This document shows positions 8,174 to 16,542 of a stretch of DNA of 64,000 nt, piece by piece (positions within the stretch are counted from its first letter, which is position 1; each line of letters begins with the position of its first letter). Source of the DNA: Acidimicrobiales bacterium (GTDB lineage: Bacteria > Actinomycetota > Acidimicrobiia > Acidimicrobiales > Iamiaceae); assembly GCA_030447445.1 (NCBI GenBank), contig JAUJOW010000003.1:135133-199132 (forward strand). The letters are read 5' to 3'. The notes under the pieces are model-generated. The model did no database searches, was not told where the DNA came from, and worked only from the letters and a program-made list of their open reading frames with translations. Made by a program: the position numbers and the translations under genes.

Positions 8174-8359
8174 ATGGAGCACGGCACCTACGAGAAGCGC
8201 CGCTCGGCGTTCATCGGTGCCACGCGCCGGGGTGCAGTGTGCCCTGCCGCCGCCTGGATGAACGCCAACGGCGTGATCGCCCCCGAGCCGCGCACCCATG
8301 GGGTGACCACCGGTTTCGGCGATCTCTCCACCCCTCGGCCCGAGGAGGTCCCGCTCTGA
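8174..8359 (+). CDS. Small hypothetical protein upstream of whiB-like gene
   Basis: An ATG at 8174 with an AGGAG ribosome binding site 6 bases upstream opens a 61-residue frame that starts MEHGTYEKRRSAF and ends PRPEEVPL. It has a basic N-terminus, one cysteine, no membrane segment and no recognised domain. The stop lies just before a strong terminator-like hairpin, so this is either a free-standing small protein or a leader peptide for the WhiB gene. Coding is supported only by the ribosome binding site and the fit between stop and hairpin. Confidence 0.5.
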   Translation: MEHGTYEKRRSAFIGATRRGAVCPAAAWMNANGVIAPEPRTHGVTTGFGDLSTPRPEEVPL

Positions 8360-8362
8360 GAG

Positions 8363-8421
8363 AGCGAGCGACCAGGAACTCCGGAGGCCGTCGGGACAAC
8401 CCGGCGGCCTTCTCGCTTTTT
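8363..8421 (+). terminator. Intrinsic terminator or attenuator before the whiB-like gene
   Basis: A stem of 10 pairs (8386-8395 with 8400-8409, one G-U pair) closes an ACAA loop. An outer arm AGCGAG (8363-8368) can pair with CTCGCT (8412-8417), and a run of five T follows (8417-8421). It lies after the small frame ending at 8359 and before the WhiB start at 8497. Confidence 0.75.
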
Positions 8422-8496
8422 GGGCCCCGGTCGCCCGACCACTGCACGACCCGACCGACGACACGACCGAACCTCGAACCTTGGGAAGGGGACCCG

Positions 8497-8844
8497 ATGT
8501 TCGCCCCGCTGGACGACAACCGACGAAGCGATTCCGACGACCGAAGTTGGTGGGCCGAGGCCCGCTGCAACGACGGCGCCGCCACCATGGCCGGGCTGTT
8601 CTTCTCCGAGGAGCTCCAGGACATTGCTCGGGCCAAGGCCATCTGCGCCAAGTGCCCGGCCCTCGTGCCCTGCCTGGAAGGTGCCCTCGACCGGCGTGAG
8701 CCGTGGGGTGTGTGGGGCGGCCAGCTGTTCCTGAACGGCCGGATCCTGGCCAGCAAGCGGCGTCGCGGCCGACCCCCCAAGGTCCCCCGGCCCGAGGACC
8801 AGCTTCCCGACATCCCCATCCCCGAGCACCTGCGCACCGCCTGA
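8497..8844 (+). CDS. WhiB-family iron-sulfur transcription factor
   Basis: The 115-residue product has the WhiB pattern: an isolated Cys in EARCN, then CAKCPALVPC giving the remaining three ligands of a 4Fe-4S cluster. The turn GVWGG and a basic AT-hook-like tail KRRRGRPPK follow. A GGGAAGGGG box lies just upstream of the ATG at 8497, which supports this start over the longer frame. WhiB proteins bind the primary sigma factor and redox or NO signals. Which of the WhiB1-7 classes it belongs to cannot be decided here. Confidence 0.93.
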   Translation: MFAPLDDNRRSDSDDRSWWAEARCNDGAATMAGLFFSEELQDIARAKAICAKCPALVPCLEGALDRREPWGVWGGQLFLNGRILASKRRRGRPPKVPRPEDQLPDIPIPEHLRTA

Positions 8845-8891
8845 GGCCGAGATGGCCTTGAGGCGCAAGGGCGGTACCGTCGGTCGACGAC

Positions 8892-9497
8892 ATGGCCGCC
8901 GACCCGCCCACCCCTGAGCCTGACGACCGATCCTCCCGGCCCGCCCGACGGCGGGCCGGGCGGGCCGGGCGGCTCGGCCTCGTCCCCAGCCTCGCCATCG
9001 CCGGCGTGGCTGCCCTTCTGACCGCAGTTGTCGTCTCTGTCGTCGTGGAGCCGTCCGAGACGGGGCCCGCCACCTCCCTCACCGAGGCCCGGGCCGTGCC
9101 CAGCCGGCCCATCGAACGGTTCGACGGCTCCACGTTCTCGATGGCCGACTACCAGGGCCGGCCCGTGGTGGTGAACTTCTTCAGCTCCACCTGTGTGCCC
9201 TGCGTGAAGGAGATGCCCGAGTTCGAGGCGGTGCACGGCCAGGTGGGTGACCGGGTGGCGTTCCTCGGCCTGGACGTCCGGGACTCGGTGGAAGCGGGCC
9301 GGGCCCTCGTGGAGCGCACCGGGGTGACCTACGACATCGGGCTCGACCCCGACGGTGCCCTCATCCGGGAGTTCGGCGGCACCGTGCTCCCCACCACCGT
9401 GTTCGTGCTGCCCGACGGCACCATCGCCGATGTGGCCTCGGGGAGGATGGAGCGCGAGGAGCTGCAAGCGGCCATCGACGACAACTTCGGCGGCTGA
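8892..9497 (+). CDS. Membrane-anchored TlpA/ResA-like thioredoxin
   Basis: The protein has 201 residues: a basic cytoplasmic tail, one membrane anchor (about 32-52) and an extracytoplasmic thioredoxin fold. The active site is CVPC (residues 101-104) in NFFSSTCVPCVKEMPEF, with the cis-Pro loop TVLPTTVFVLPDG. Such proteins reduce thiols in cytochrome c or copper-site maturation. The gene is followed after 16 bases by a CcdA-like gene that would supply it with electrons. Confidence 0.88.
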   Translation: MAADPPTPEPDDRSSRPARRRAGRAGRLGLVPSLAIAGVAALLTAVVVSVVVEPSETGPATSLTEARAVPSRPIERFDGSTFSMADYQGRPVVVNFFSSTCVPCVKEMPEFEAVHGQVGDRVAFLGLDVRDSVEAGRALVERTGVTYDIGLDPDGALIREFGGTVLPTTVFVLPDGTIADVASGRMEREELQAAIDDNFGG

Positions 9498-9513
9498 CCG
9501 ATGGGCGTCTCCG

Positions 9514-10431
9514 GTGGATGACACCCGGCTGGCCATCGCCTTCACCGCGGGGATGTTGGCGACGGTGAACCCGTGCGGGCTGCCGATGCTGCCCGCCTAC
9601 CTGACGTGGTTCATCAGCGGTGACGACGGGGACGGCGCCGGCACCCGGCGGGGCGGCGAGGGCGGTGCGAGCGGTGCCCGGAGCGCCACCTTCGCCGCCG
9701 TGGTGCGGGCGGTGGTGGTGAGCGCCGCCGTGGCGGCCGGGTTCATGGCCGTGTTCGCCGTGGCCGGGGCCATCGCCAGCGGGTTGTCCTTCTCGGTCGA
9801 GCGGGTGACACCGTGGCTCACGGTGGTGATCGGCGTCGCCCTCGTCGTGGTGGGCGTTGCCCTGTTGGCCGGGTGGCAGCCCAGGGTGACGCTGCCCATG
9901 CTCGATCGGGGCGGCCGCGACCGTGGCCTCGGATCGATGTTCGTGTTCGGCGTCTCCTACGCCATCGCCTCGGTGTCGTGCACGCTCCCGGTCTTCGTCT
10001 CGCAGGTGTCGAGCACGTTCGGCCAGAGCGTGGGCACCGGTCTGGCCGTGTTCGTGGCCTATGCCCTCGGCATGGCCGTGGTGCTCACCGCCCTGTCCGT
10101 CTCGGTGGCCCTGGCCCGCCGCTCGCTGGTGGTGGCGCTGAAGCAGGCCCTGCGCTACGTGAGCCGGGTCGCCGGAGCGCTGCTGGTCCTGACCGGGGCC
10201 TACATCGCCTGGTACGGCCTGTACGAGATCCGCATCGACTCGGTGGCCGGCGACGATCCCGCCATCGACCGGGTCACCGGCTGGTCGTCCGAGCTGGCCT
10301 CCCTGGTCGACCGTGTCGGCGGGGTGCGCCTCGGCCTCGTCCTCGTTCTCGTGGTGGCCGTGGTGGTGGCCGTCGGCTACGCCGTGTCGTCGGCGAAGCG
10401 ACCTACCAGCTCCAGCAGCTCGTCGCCGTAG
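9514..10431 (+). CDS. CcdA-like thiol-disulfide electron carrier membrane protein
   Basis: From the GTG at 9514 the product is 305 residues with six or so membrane segments. The two redox cysteines occur in the expected places: TVNPCGLPMLPAYL near the start and ASVSCTLPVFVSQV in the middle. CcdA/DsbD-beta proteins pass electrons from cytosolic thioredoxin to extracytoplasmic partners, here most likely the TlpA-like protein just upstream. Both could serve the cytochrome c domain of CtaC at 29.4-30.7 kb. The 3' end overlaps the convergent helicase by 55 bases. Confidence 0.88.
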   Translation: MDDTRLAIAFTAGMLATVNPCGLPMLPAYLTWFISGDDGDGAGTRRGGEGGASGARSATFAAVVRAVVVSAAVAAGFMAVFAVAGAIASGLSFSVERVTPWLTVVIGVALVVVGVALLAGWQPRVTLPMLDRGGRDRGLGSMFVFGVSYAIASVSCTLPVFVSQVSSTFGQSVGTGLAVFVAYALGMAVVLTALSVSVALARRSLVVALKQALRYVSRVAGALLVLTGAYIAWYGLYEIRIDSVAGDDPAIDRVTGWSSELASLVDRVGGVRLGLVLVLVVAVVVAVGYAVSSAKRPTSSSSSSP

Positions 10432-13064
10432 CGCTCGAGCGTCGTGGGGCCGATGCCGGCGATGCGGCCCAACTGGGCCAGCGATCTCGGCCGGGCCTCG
10501 GCCAGGGACCGCAGGGTGGCGTTGGAGGCCACGGTGTAGGCCGGCTTGCCCTCGGCCCGGCCCCGTCGCCACGCCCGCAGCTCCGCTTCCAGCGCCGCCG
10601 CCGCCCCGGCGAGGGGCGCCTCGTGACCGCTCACCCCCGGGCCACCGGAGCGCCGGGGCCGTCCCGTCACGCCCGCCGGTGGCACCGTCGCCGCCGGTCC
10701 CACCTTGCCAGGGGCTGGGGCGGTGCCGTCGAGCTCGGCCAGGAACGGTGACGGCCGGGTGCCGTCGCCGAGCACCACCACCCGCTGGCGCCCCCGGGTG
10801 ATGGCGACGTGCAGCACGCGGCGCTCCTCCTCGCCGTCGACGGCCAGGCGGTGGGGCACCACGCCGGCGGTCACACCGACCACCGCCACCCGGGCCCACT
10901 CCCGGCCCTTCACCCGGTGGACGGTCGACAGCGTCACCGCCCCCGGCGCCGACCGGGCGGCGGCGGCCGACGCGAACGTCGCTCGCAGCCACGGTTCGAA
11001 GGAGGCCACCTCGGGGTGCAGGTCGGCCACCTGGAGCAGGCCCTCGATGTCGTCGAGCTGGCTCGAACCCTCACCCCCCTTCGACCGGTCGAGCCGTTCC
11101 ATGGCCTCGCCCAGGCCGACGTCGTCCCTGACCACCTGGAGCACGTCGCGGGTGGTTCCTGCCCGGGCGGCGGCCTGCACGAGCGCCAGGTCCTCGGCCA
11201 GCTGGGTGACCTTCGTGCCGACCTTGGCATCGTCGATGCGGTCGGCCATGGCCGCCACCCGATCGACGCTCGTCCCGTCACGGAACCACTTCGTGATCCA
11301 GGTCGGCAGGCCCCGGCTGGGGCGCCGGTACACCTCGGCCAGGTCGGCGGCGGCGAGGTGGTCGGGTCGGGCGGCGATCCGCAGGTAGGCGAGAGCGGCC
11401 CGGATGCCAGTCCGCCCCAGCACCTCGGACGTCAGGATCGAGTCGATGCGCACACCGGCGGCGGCGAGGGCGACGTGCGGCCCCAGCAACAGCGACCCGA
11501 CCCGGGCCAGCACGGCGACATCGCCGGGGTCGATCCCCGGCTCGCCCAGCCACGCCTGCACCTCCTCGACGACGGCGGCGGCACCGTCCTCGGGACGGTC
11601 GAGGCGGATGCGGAGCCCATCGGCGGCGGGGTCGGCGCCGCCGGCCGGCCGCATGCGCTTGCCCACCCGCCGCCGATTGCGCTCGAGCAGGCGGCGGGCG
11701 CCGTCGACCACGGCGACCGGGCACCGGTAGTTGACCTCGAGGGGATGGTCGCCGGCCCCCGGGAAGAACCGGGCGTAGTCGACGAGGAAGCCCGGGTCGG
11801 CCCCGCTGTGCCCGTACACGCACTGGTCGTCGTCCCCGACGGCGAAGACGTCGAGGCCGGGCACGGCCAGCAGCCGGACCATGAGGACGTGGGCCGGGGT
11901 GAGGTCCTGGAACTCGTCGACGAGCAGGTGCCGGTGCCGGGCCTGGGCCCGCCGCCGGAAGGCTCCGTCGCCGAGCAGCGCTTCGACGGCGGCGTACACC
12001 TGCTCGTCGAAGTCCACCGCTCCCCGCCCGGCCAGGGCCCGGCGGAAGGGGCCGAACAGGGCCGCCAGCCCGGGCACGTCGCCCCGCTCCGCCTCCACCT
12101 CCTCGGGGTCGCGGAGCCCGAGGCGGACGGCGGTCAGCGCCTCGAGGTAGGGGGCCAACGGGTCGGTGTTGGCCCGGGGCCGGCGCCGGGGGGCGTGCTC
12201 CTCGATCAGCGTCCGCACCTCGCGCTCGGCCAGCACCCGTGGTGCGCTCCCACGGTGGTCGGCGAGCAGCCCGTAGGCGAGCCCGTTCAGTGTCTGCACC
12301 CGCGGGCCGAGGTCGGCGGTGCGTTCGACCAGCTCGTCTCGGGCCTTGACGTTGTAGGCGACGGCGAGCACCGAGCTGCGCTCGTAGGACCGGTCGTGCA
12401 GGAGGTGTCGCAGCCGCTCGGTGAGCACACGGGTCTTGCCCGAACCGGCCGGTGCGATCACCCGGCAGGGGCCGGCTCCGTGGGCCACGGCGGCCAACTG
12501 GTCAGGGGCGAGATCAGCGGTCGGTGCGATCGGCTCGGGGACAGCCGTGAGCTGGCCGGCCTCGACCGATCCGGCGTGGACGGCCACGGCCCCGCCGAGG
12601 TCGGTCCGGGACAGGCTGGTACGGGGGCCACCGTCGATCCAGGCCGGGCGGCCGTCGGGAAGGGCGACGTCGGCCGGCCCGTCGGGCGTCGGGGGGGCGC
12701 CGAGGCGTCCGGCCTTTATCGCCCACCACCAGACCAGGTCGCCCCCGCGAGCGTCATAGGTGTTGGCCCACACCAGGAACTGCAGCCGGTCGAACCAGGC
12801 CTCGAAGTCGGGGGCCACCGTCCACGGTTCGACGGCCCACGCCTCGGGGGCCCGGAACCGGGCCGGGTCGACGGCCAGCTCCACCACGACCGGTCGGCGG
12901 GCCGCCCAGGAGGCGTGGAGGCTGGTCACCGCCGGACCGGGCGAGGCGAGCGCGGCGTCGTCGATGCACACCACCGGCGCCGTCGCCCACGGGTCAGGTG
13001 GGGCCCGACCGGCGGTGACGACGACGCCTCGGCCGAGGACGAGGGGACCGGGACCACCTGACAC
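10377..13064 (-). CDS. UvrD-like superfamily 1 helicase with C-terminal HRDC and a novel N-terminal domain
   Basis: The product is 895 residues. Helicase motifs are Walker A APAGSGKTR (204-212), motif II LLVDEFQD (about 400), motif III VGDDDQCVYG, motif IV/V TLSTVHRVKGREWARV and motif VI VAITRGRQRV. An HRDC domain fills the last 75 residues (LRSLAEARPRSLAQLGRIAGIG). HRDC at this place recalls mycobacterial UvrD2. About 190 residues precede the helicase core, with Trp-rich WTVAPDFEAWFDRLQFLVWA and GGDLVWWWAIKAGR, which I do not recognise. A role in DNA repair is inferred from the family. Confidence 0.9.
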   Translation of the reverse strand: MSGGPGPLVLGRGVVVTAGRAPPDPWATAPVVCIDDAALASPGPAVTSLHASWAARRPVVVELAVDPARFRAPEAWAVEPWTVAPDFEAWFDRLQFLVWANTYDARGGDLVWWWAIKAGRLGAPPTPDGPADVALPDGRPAWIDGGPRTSLSRTDLGGAVAVHAGSVEAGQLTAVPEPIAPTADLAPDQLAAVAHGAGPCRVIAPAGSGKTRVLTERLRHLLHDRSYERSSVLAVAYNVKARDELVERTADLGPRVQTLNGLAYGLLADHRGSAPRVLAEREVRTLIEEHAPRRRPRANTDPLAPYLEALTAVRLGLRDPEEVEAERGDVPGLAALFGPFRRALAGRGAVDFDEQVYAAVEALLGDGAFRRRAQARHRHLLVDEFQDLTPAHVLMVRLLAVPGLDVFAVGDDDQCVYGHSGADPGFLVDYARFFPGAGDHPLEVNYRCPVAVVDGARRLLERNRRRVGKRMRPAGGADPAADGLRIRLDRPEDGAAAVVEEVQAWLGEPGIDPGDVAVLARVGSLLLGPHVALAAAGVRIDSILTSEVLGRTGIRAALAYLRIAARPDHLAAADLAEVYRRPSRGLPTWITKWFRDGTSVDRVAAMADRIDDAKVGTKVTQLAEDLALVQAAARAGTTRDVLQVVRDDVGLGEAMERLDRSKGGEGSSQLDDIEGLLQVADLHPEVASFEPWLRATFASAAAARSAPGAVTLSTVHRVKGREWARVAVVGVTAGVVPHRLAVDGEEERRVLHVAITRGRQRVVVLGDGTRPSPFLAELDGTAPAPGKVGPAATVPPAGVTGRPRRSGGPGVSGHEAPLAGAAAALEAELRAWRRGRAEGKPAYTVASNATLRSLAEARPRSLAQLGRIAGIGPTTLERYGDELLELVGRFADDTA

Positions 13065-13140
13065 CGACGGTCACCCTACGCAGGGTCGCTCGGCCGGGCG
13101 GCGGGTGGGGTCGATGGACGTGTCGGTATGGTCGGCGGCC

Positions 13141-14097
13141 ATGGACCTTCGCATCTTCACCGAGCCGCAGCAGGGCGCCACCTACGACGACCTGCTGGCC
13201 GTGGCCCGCACCGCCGAGGACCTCGGCTTCGACGCCTTCTTCCGGTCCGACCACTACCTGAAGATGGGCGACGCCTCGGGCTGGCCAGGGCCCACCGATG
13301 CCTGGATCACCCTGGCCGGTCTAGCCCGGGACACCGAGCGCATCCGCCTCGGCACCCTCGTCACCGCCGCCACCTTCCGGCTGCCCGGTCCCCTCGCCAT
13401 CTCGGTGGCCCAGGTCGACGCCATGAGCGGCGGGCGCGTCGAGCTCGGCCTGGGCACCGGCTGGTACGACGACGAGCACACCGCCTACGGCATCCCGTTC
13501 CCGCCGCTCGGCGAGCGCCTCGACCGGCACGCCGAGCAGCTCGAGATCATCCACGGCCTCTGGACCACACCCGAGGGTGAGACCTTCTCCTTCGACGGGC
13601 GCCACTACGCGGTGACCGACTCGCCGGCGCTGCCGAAGCCGGTGCAGCGCCCCCACCCGCCCCTCATCATCGGCGGCGGCGGGGCCAAGCGCACGCCGCT
13701 GCTGGCCGCCCGCTTCGCCGACGAGTTCAACCTCCCCTTCATGGGCCCCGACGACGTGGCCGCCGCCTACGCCCGCGTCGACGCCGCCTGCGAGGAGGCC
13801 GGGCGGGACCCGGCGGAGATCACCCGCTCGGCCGCCCTGGTGCTCTGCTGTGGTGCCGACGACACCGAGGTGGCCCGGCGGGCCGAGGCCATCGGTCGCC
13901 AGCCCGACGAGGTGCGGGCCGGCGGGGCGGCGGGCACGCCCGGCGAGGTGCTGGACACGCTCGGGCGGTTCGCCGGTGTCGGTTGCCAGCGGGCCTACCT
14001 GCAGGTGCTCGACCTGGCCGACCTCGACCACCTGGAGCTGGTCGCCGCCGAGGTCCTCCCCCACGTCGGTGCGGTCACGGGGCGAGGCGCTCGATGA
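13141..14097 (+). CDS. LLM-class F420-dependent oxidoreductase
   Basis: The 318-residue protein is a luciferase-like TIM barrel: MDLRIFTEPQQGATYDD, then FFRSDHYLKMGD, RIRLGTLVTAATFRLPGPLA, SGGRVELGLGTGWYDDEH and a C-terminal cofactor-side segment HPPLIIGGGG. Actinobacterial members of this subgroup commonly use coenzyme F420. The ATG at 13141 was preferred over upstream in-frame starts because family homology begins there. The substrate is unknown. Its 3' end overlaps pdxH, which runs convergently, by 23 bases. Confidence 0.88.
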   Translation: MDLRIFTEPQQGATYDDLLAVARTAEDLGFDAFFRSDHYLKMGDASGWPGPTDAWITLAGLARDTERIRLGTLVTAATFRLPGPLAISVAQVDAMSGGRVELGLGTGWYDDEHTAYGIPFPPLGERLDRHAEQLEIIHGLWTTPEGETFSFDGRHYAVTDSPALPKPVQRPHPPLIIGGGGAKRTPLLAARFADEFNLPFMGPDDVAAAYARVDAACEEAGRDPAEITRSAALVLCCGADDTEVARRAEAIGRQPDEVRAGGAAGTPGEVLDTLGRFAGVGCQRAYLQVLDLADLDHLELVAAEVLPHVGAVTGRGAR

Positions 14098-14725
14098 CCC
14101 AGGCCCGGCCCGCTTCGATGGGGTCGGCCCGCCGGTAGCGGAAGCGGTCGTGCAGGCGGTTCCGCCGTCCCTGCCAGAACTCGAGCTCGTCGGGCACGAG
14201 GCGGTACCCGCCCCAGTGGGCCGGGCGGGGCACCTCGCCGGGGTGGCGTGCTTCCACCTCGGCCCACCGCCGCTCGAGCTCGCTCCGGTCGGCCACCACC
14301 CGGCTCTGGTCCGATGCCACCGCCGCCACCTGGCTTCCCCGCGGCCGCGAAGAGAAGTAGGCGTCGGACTCCTCGACGCTCACCTGCTCGACCGGGCCGA
14401 CCACCCGGACCTGGCGCTCCACGTCGAGCCACCCGAAGCAGAGGGCGGCCTGCGGGTTGGCGGCCAGCTCGGCGCCCTTGGCGCTCTGGTAGTTGGTGAA
14501 GAACACGAAGCCGTGGTCGACCCCCTTCACCAGGACGTTGCGCACCGACGGTCGGCCCTCGCCCCCGGCGGCGGCGAGGGCCACGGCGGTGGCGTCGTAG
14601 GGATCGGTGGCCCGCCACTCCTCGAACCACCGGCCGAACTGCGTGAACGGGTCGTCGGCCAGGTCGGCGCGGTCGACGCCCCGCTCCCCGTAGGTCTCCC
14701 GCAGATGCGACAGGTCCTTGCCCAC
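14075..14725 (-). CDS. pdxH: Pyridoxamine 5'-phosphate oxidase
   Basis: From the GTG at 14725 the product is 216 residues, the normal family length. Landmarks are LRETYGERGV at the N-terminus, PSVRNVLVKGVDHGFVFFTN for FMN binding, SRPRGSQVAAVASDQS and the C-terminal WGGYRLVPDELEFWQG and RLHDRFRYRR, which hold the substrate phosphate. It oxidises PNP or PMP to pyridoxal phosphate with FMN and O2. An upstream in-frame start at 14806 would add 27 residues without homology. Confidence 0.94.
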   Translation of the reverse strand: MGKDLSHLRETYGERGVDRADLADDPFTQFGRWFEEWRATDPYDATAVALAAAGGEGRPSVRNVLVKGVDHGFVFFTNYQSAKGAELAANPQAALCFGWLDVERQVRVVGPVEQVSVEESDAYFSSRPRGSQVAAVASDQSRVVADRSELERRWAEVEARHPGEVPRPAHWGGYRLVPDELEFWQGRRNRLHDRFRYRRADPIEAGRAWVIERLAP

Positions 14726-14739
14726 GCCGCACCATGCCC

Positions 14740-15747
14740 CTACGTCTGGAACTCGAGGCCGTAGACCTCCTCCAGCCCCTTGAGGCAGGGCTCCCGCTCG
14801 GGGCACTCGGGAGGGCCACCGAGGGTCAGCTCGTCGTCGACCTCGGCCAGGTCGGACACCTGGGCCAGGTCGTACTCCTCGGCCGTGTCCTCGGTGACCA
14901 CGAAGGTGTTGACGCTGTCGGCCGGTGACGGGTCGAGCAGGGTGTAGCCCTTCTCCTCGGCCGCCGCCCGGGCCTCTTCGGTGGTCTCGTCCAGGTCGGT
15001 GGTCGGCTCGCCGCCGAGGACGGTGAGCAAGGTGCCCACGAACTCGGGGATGAGGTCGATGTCGCCTCGTTCCAGCGCCGGCAGGTAGACCTCGCGTGCG
15101 CCGATGTCGAGCTGCTTCTCGACGTCGACGCCGGCTCGATCCAGGGCGCCGGCGAAGAGCTCGGCGGTGATGGTCGACTCCGGGAAGTTGGCGCTGCCCA
15201 CGGTCAGGCTGCCGCTGGCGGTGAGGTCGCCGGGCAGGTCGTTCTCGTCGAGGAACTCCTCGGCCACCGCCGCCGGGTCCTCCCCTTCGATGCCCACCTT
15301 GGCCACCATCTCTTGCATGTCCTCGGTGGTGAGGGCGGCCATGACGTCGTCGAGCACGGCGGCGATCTCGTCGTTGGTGGCGTCGGTGCGGATGGCGGGG
15401 ATGAAGTTGTCGACCGGCTGGAGGTCCTTGTCGTCCTCGAGCGCCACCCAGTCGTTGGCGGCGATGGCCCCGTCGCTCGAGAACAGCACGGCGATGTCGA
15501 TGCTGCCGTTCTCCAGCGCCTCCTTGGTCAGCGGCCCGCCGGCGTCGAGGGGCGTGAAGGCGAAGGTGGCCGCCGGGCCGGACCCCGAGCCGGAGCCGGA
15601 GCCGCCGGCGTCGACGTCCTCCTCGCTGTCGGCGCAGGCGGCGGTGGCGAACCCGAGGACCACGAGGCCGGCCAGGAGCCTGACCAGGAGGGGCCAGCGC
15701 CGCCTGGGTGGGCCCGACGGACCGGGACGGGAGAGTGCACTCGACAT
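14740..15747 (-). CDS. Betaine-type ABC importer binding lipoprotein with its two halves in swapped order
   Basis: The chosen start is the ATG at 15747, preceded by GAGGGG. A lipoprotein signal ends ATAAC (Cys38), followed by a Gly/Ser linker. The mature protein begins with what is normally the C-terminal half of an OsmF/OpuCC-type domain (FTPLDAGGPL, NGSIDIAVLF, DNFIPAIR, EGEDPAAVAEEFLDEN; residues 62-173). It then continues with the normal N-terminal half (LTVGSANFPESTITAELFAG, GDIDLIPEFVGTLL, ADSVNTFVVTEDTA; 179-335) and stops at VYGLEFQ, which in relatives leads straight into the DAGGPL segment. This looks like a circular permutation. It is the last gene of a four-gene operon; the ligand is probably glycine betaine or another compatible solute. 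Confidence 0.85.
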   Translation of the reverse strand: MSSALSRPGPSGPPRRRWPLLVRLLAGLVVLGFATAACADSEEDVDAGGSGSGSGSGPAATFAFTPLDAGGPLTKEALENGSIDIAVLFSSDGAIAANDWVALEDDKDLQPVDNFIPAIRTDATNDEIAAVLDDVMAALTTEDMQEMVAKVGIEGEDPAAVAEEFLDENDLPGDLTASGSLTVGSANFPESTITAELFAGALDRAGVDVEKQLDIGAREVYLPALERGDIDLIPEFVGTLLTVLGGEPTTDLDETTEEARAAAEEKGYTLLDPSPADSVNTFVVTEDTAEEYDLAQVSDLAEVDDELTLGGPPECPEREPCLKGLEEVYGLEFQT

Positions 15748-15800
15748 GGGGAACCCCTCTTGATGGTGATGGTTGTGGTGGTGGTGGAAGGTGACCATGC

Positions 15801-16541
15801 TCAGGCGGCCTGGAGCGCCGGATCGACCGGGGACACGTCGGCGATCCTGGGTGTTCGCCGCGATGCCCGGAGCCCAGCCGGCGTCACCAGCCGCTGCACG
15901 CCGGACAGGGTGACCTCGGTGGCCAGGGAGAGCACGGCGACGAGGACGGCGCCGGCGACGACCCGCACGTGGTCCTGGACGGCGAAGCCGTCGATGATGT
16001 ACCGACCGAGGCCCCCGCCGCCGACCACGGCGGCGATGGTGGCCGTGGCCACCACCTGCACCGCCGAGGTGCGCACGCCGGCCATGATCAGCGGGACGGC
16101 CAGGGGCAGCTCGACACCGAACAGCACCTGCCGGTCGGACTGGCCCATGCCCCGGGCGGCGTCTCGGACCTCGGCGGGGACCTCGGCCATCCCCACGTAG
16201 GCGTTGGTGACGAGCGGGGGGATGGCCAGCGCCACCAGGGCCACGAATGTGGTGGTGGTCATGATCACCGGCACCTCGCGGGTGCCGAGGATCTGGGAGC
16301 CGACGGCGAGGATGGCGAACGACGGCAGGGCCCGGCCGATGTTGGAGATGTTGACGGCCAGGGTGCCGAAGCGTCGCTTGTGCCCGAGCCAGATGGCCAC
16401 GGGGAGGGCGACCACCATGGCCACGACGATGGCGGCCAGGGAGACCTGGACGTGTTCGGCCAGCCGCACGGCCACACCGGAGGGTCCCCGCCAGTTGGCC
16501 CGGTCGTTGAACCAGGACAGGACGTCACCGAAGACCTCCAC
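15801..16541 (-). CDS. Betaine/choline-type ABC importer permease 1
   Basis: This 246-residue permease starts at GTG 16541, one base after the end of the second permease gene. It has five or six membrane helices and the binding-protein-dependent permease signature around EVRDAARGMGQSDRQVLFGVELPLAVP, which contacts the ATPase. GGGGLGRYIIDGF is typical of ProW/OpuCB proteins. With the other permease it forms a heterodimeric channel for the swapped-half binding protein encoded next. Confidence 0.9.
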   Translation of the reverse strand: MEVFGDVLSWFNDRANWRGPSGVAVRLAEHVQVSLAAIVVAMVVALPVAIWLGHKRRFGTLAVNISNIGRALPSFAILAVGSQILGTREVPVIMTTTTFVALVALAIPPLVTNAYVGMAEVPAEVRDAARGMGQSDRQVLFGVELPLAVPLIMAGVRTSAVQVVATATIAAVVGGGGLGRYIIDGFAVQDHVRVVAGAVLVAVLSLATEVTLSGVQRLVTPAGLRASRRTPRIADVSPVDPALQAA

Positions 16542-16542
16542 C

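Noticed and set aside
10809..13061. A 750-codon open frame opposite the helicase
   Set aside because: No recognisable motif or ribosome binding site was seen, and it is fully antisense to a gene with all SF1 helicase motifs.
15750..15798. The poly-His stretch as an engineered His-tag
   Set aside because: It is short, interrupted (HHHHNHHH), lies before the better ribosome binding site and the natural signal peptide, and has no vector sequence around it.
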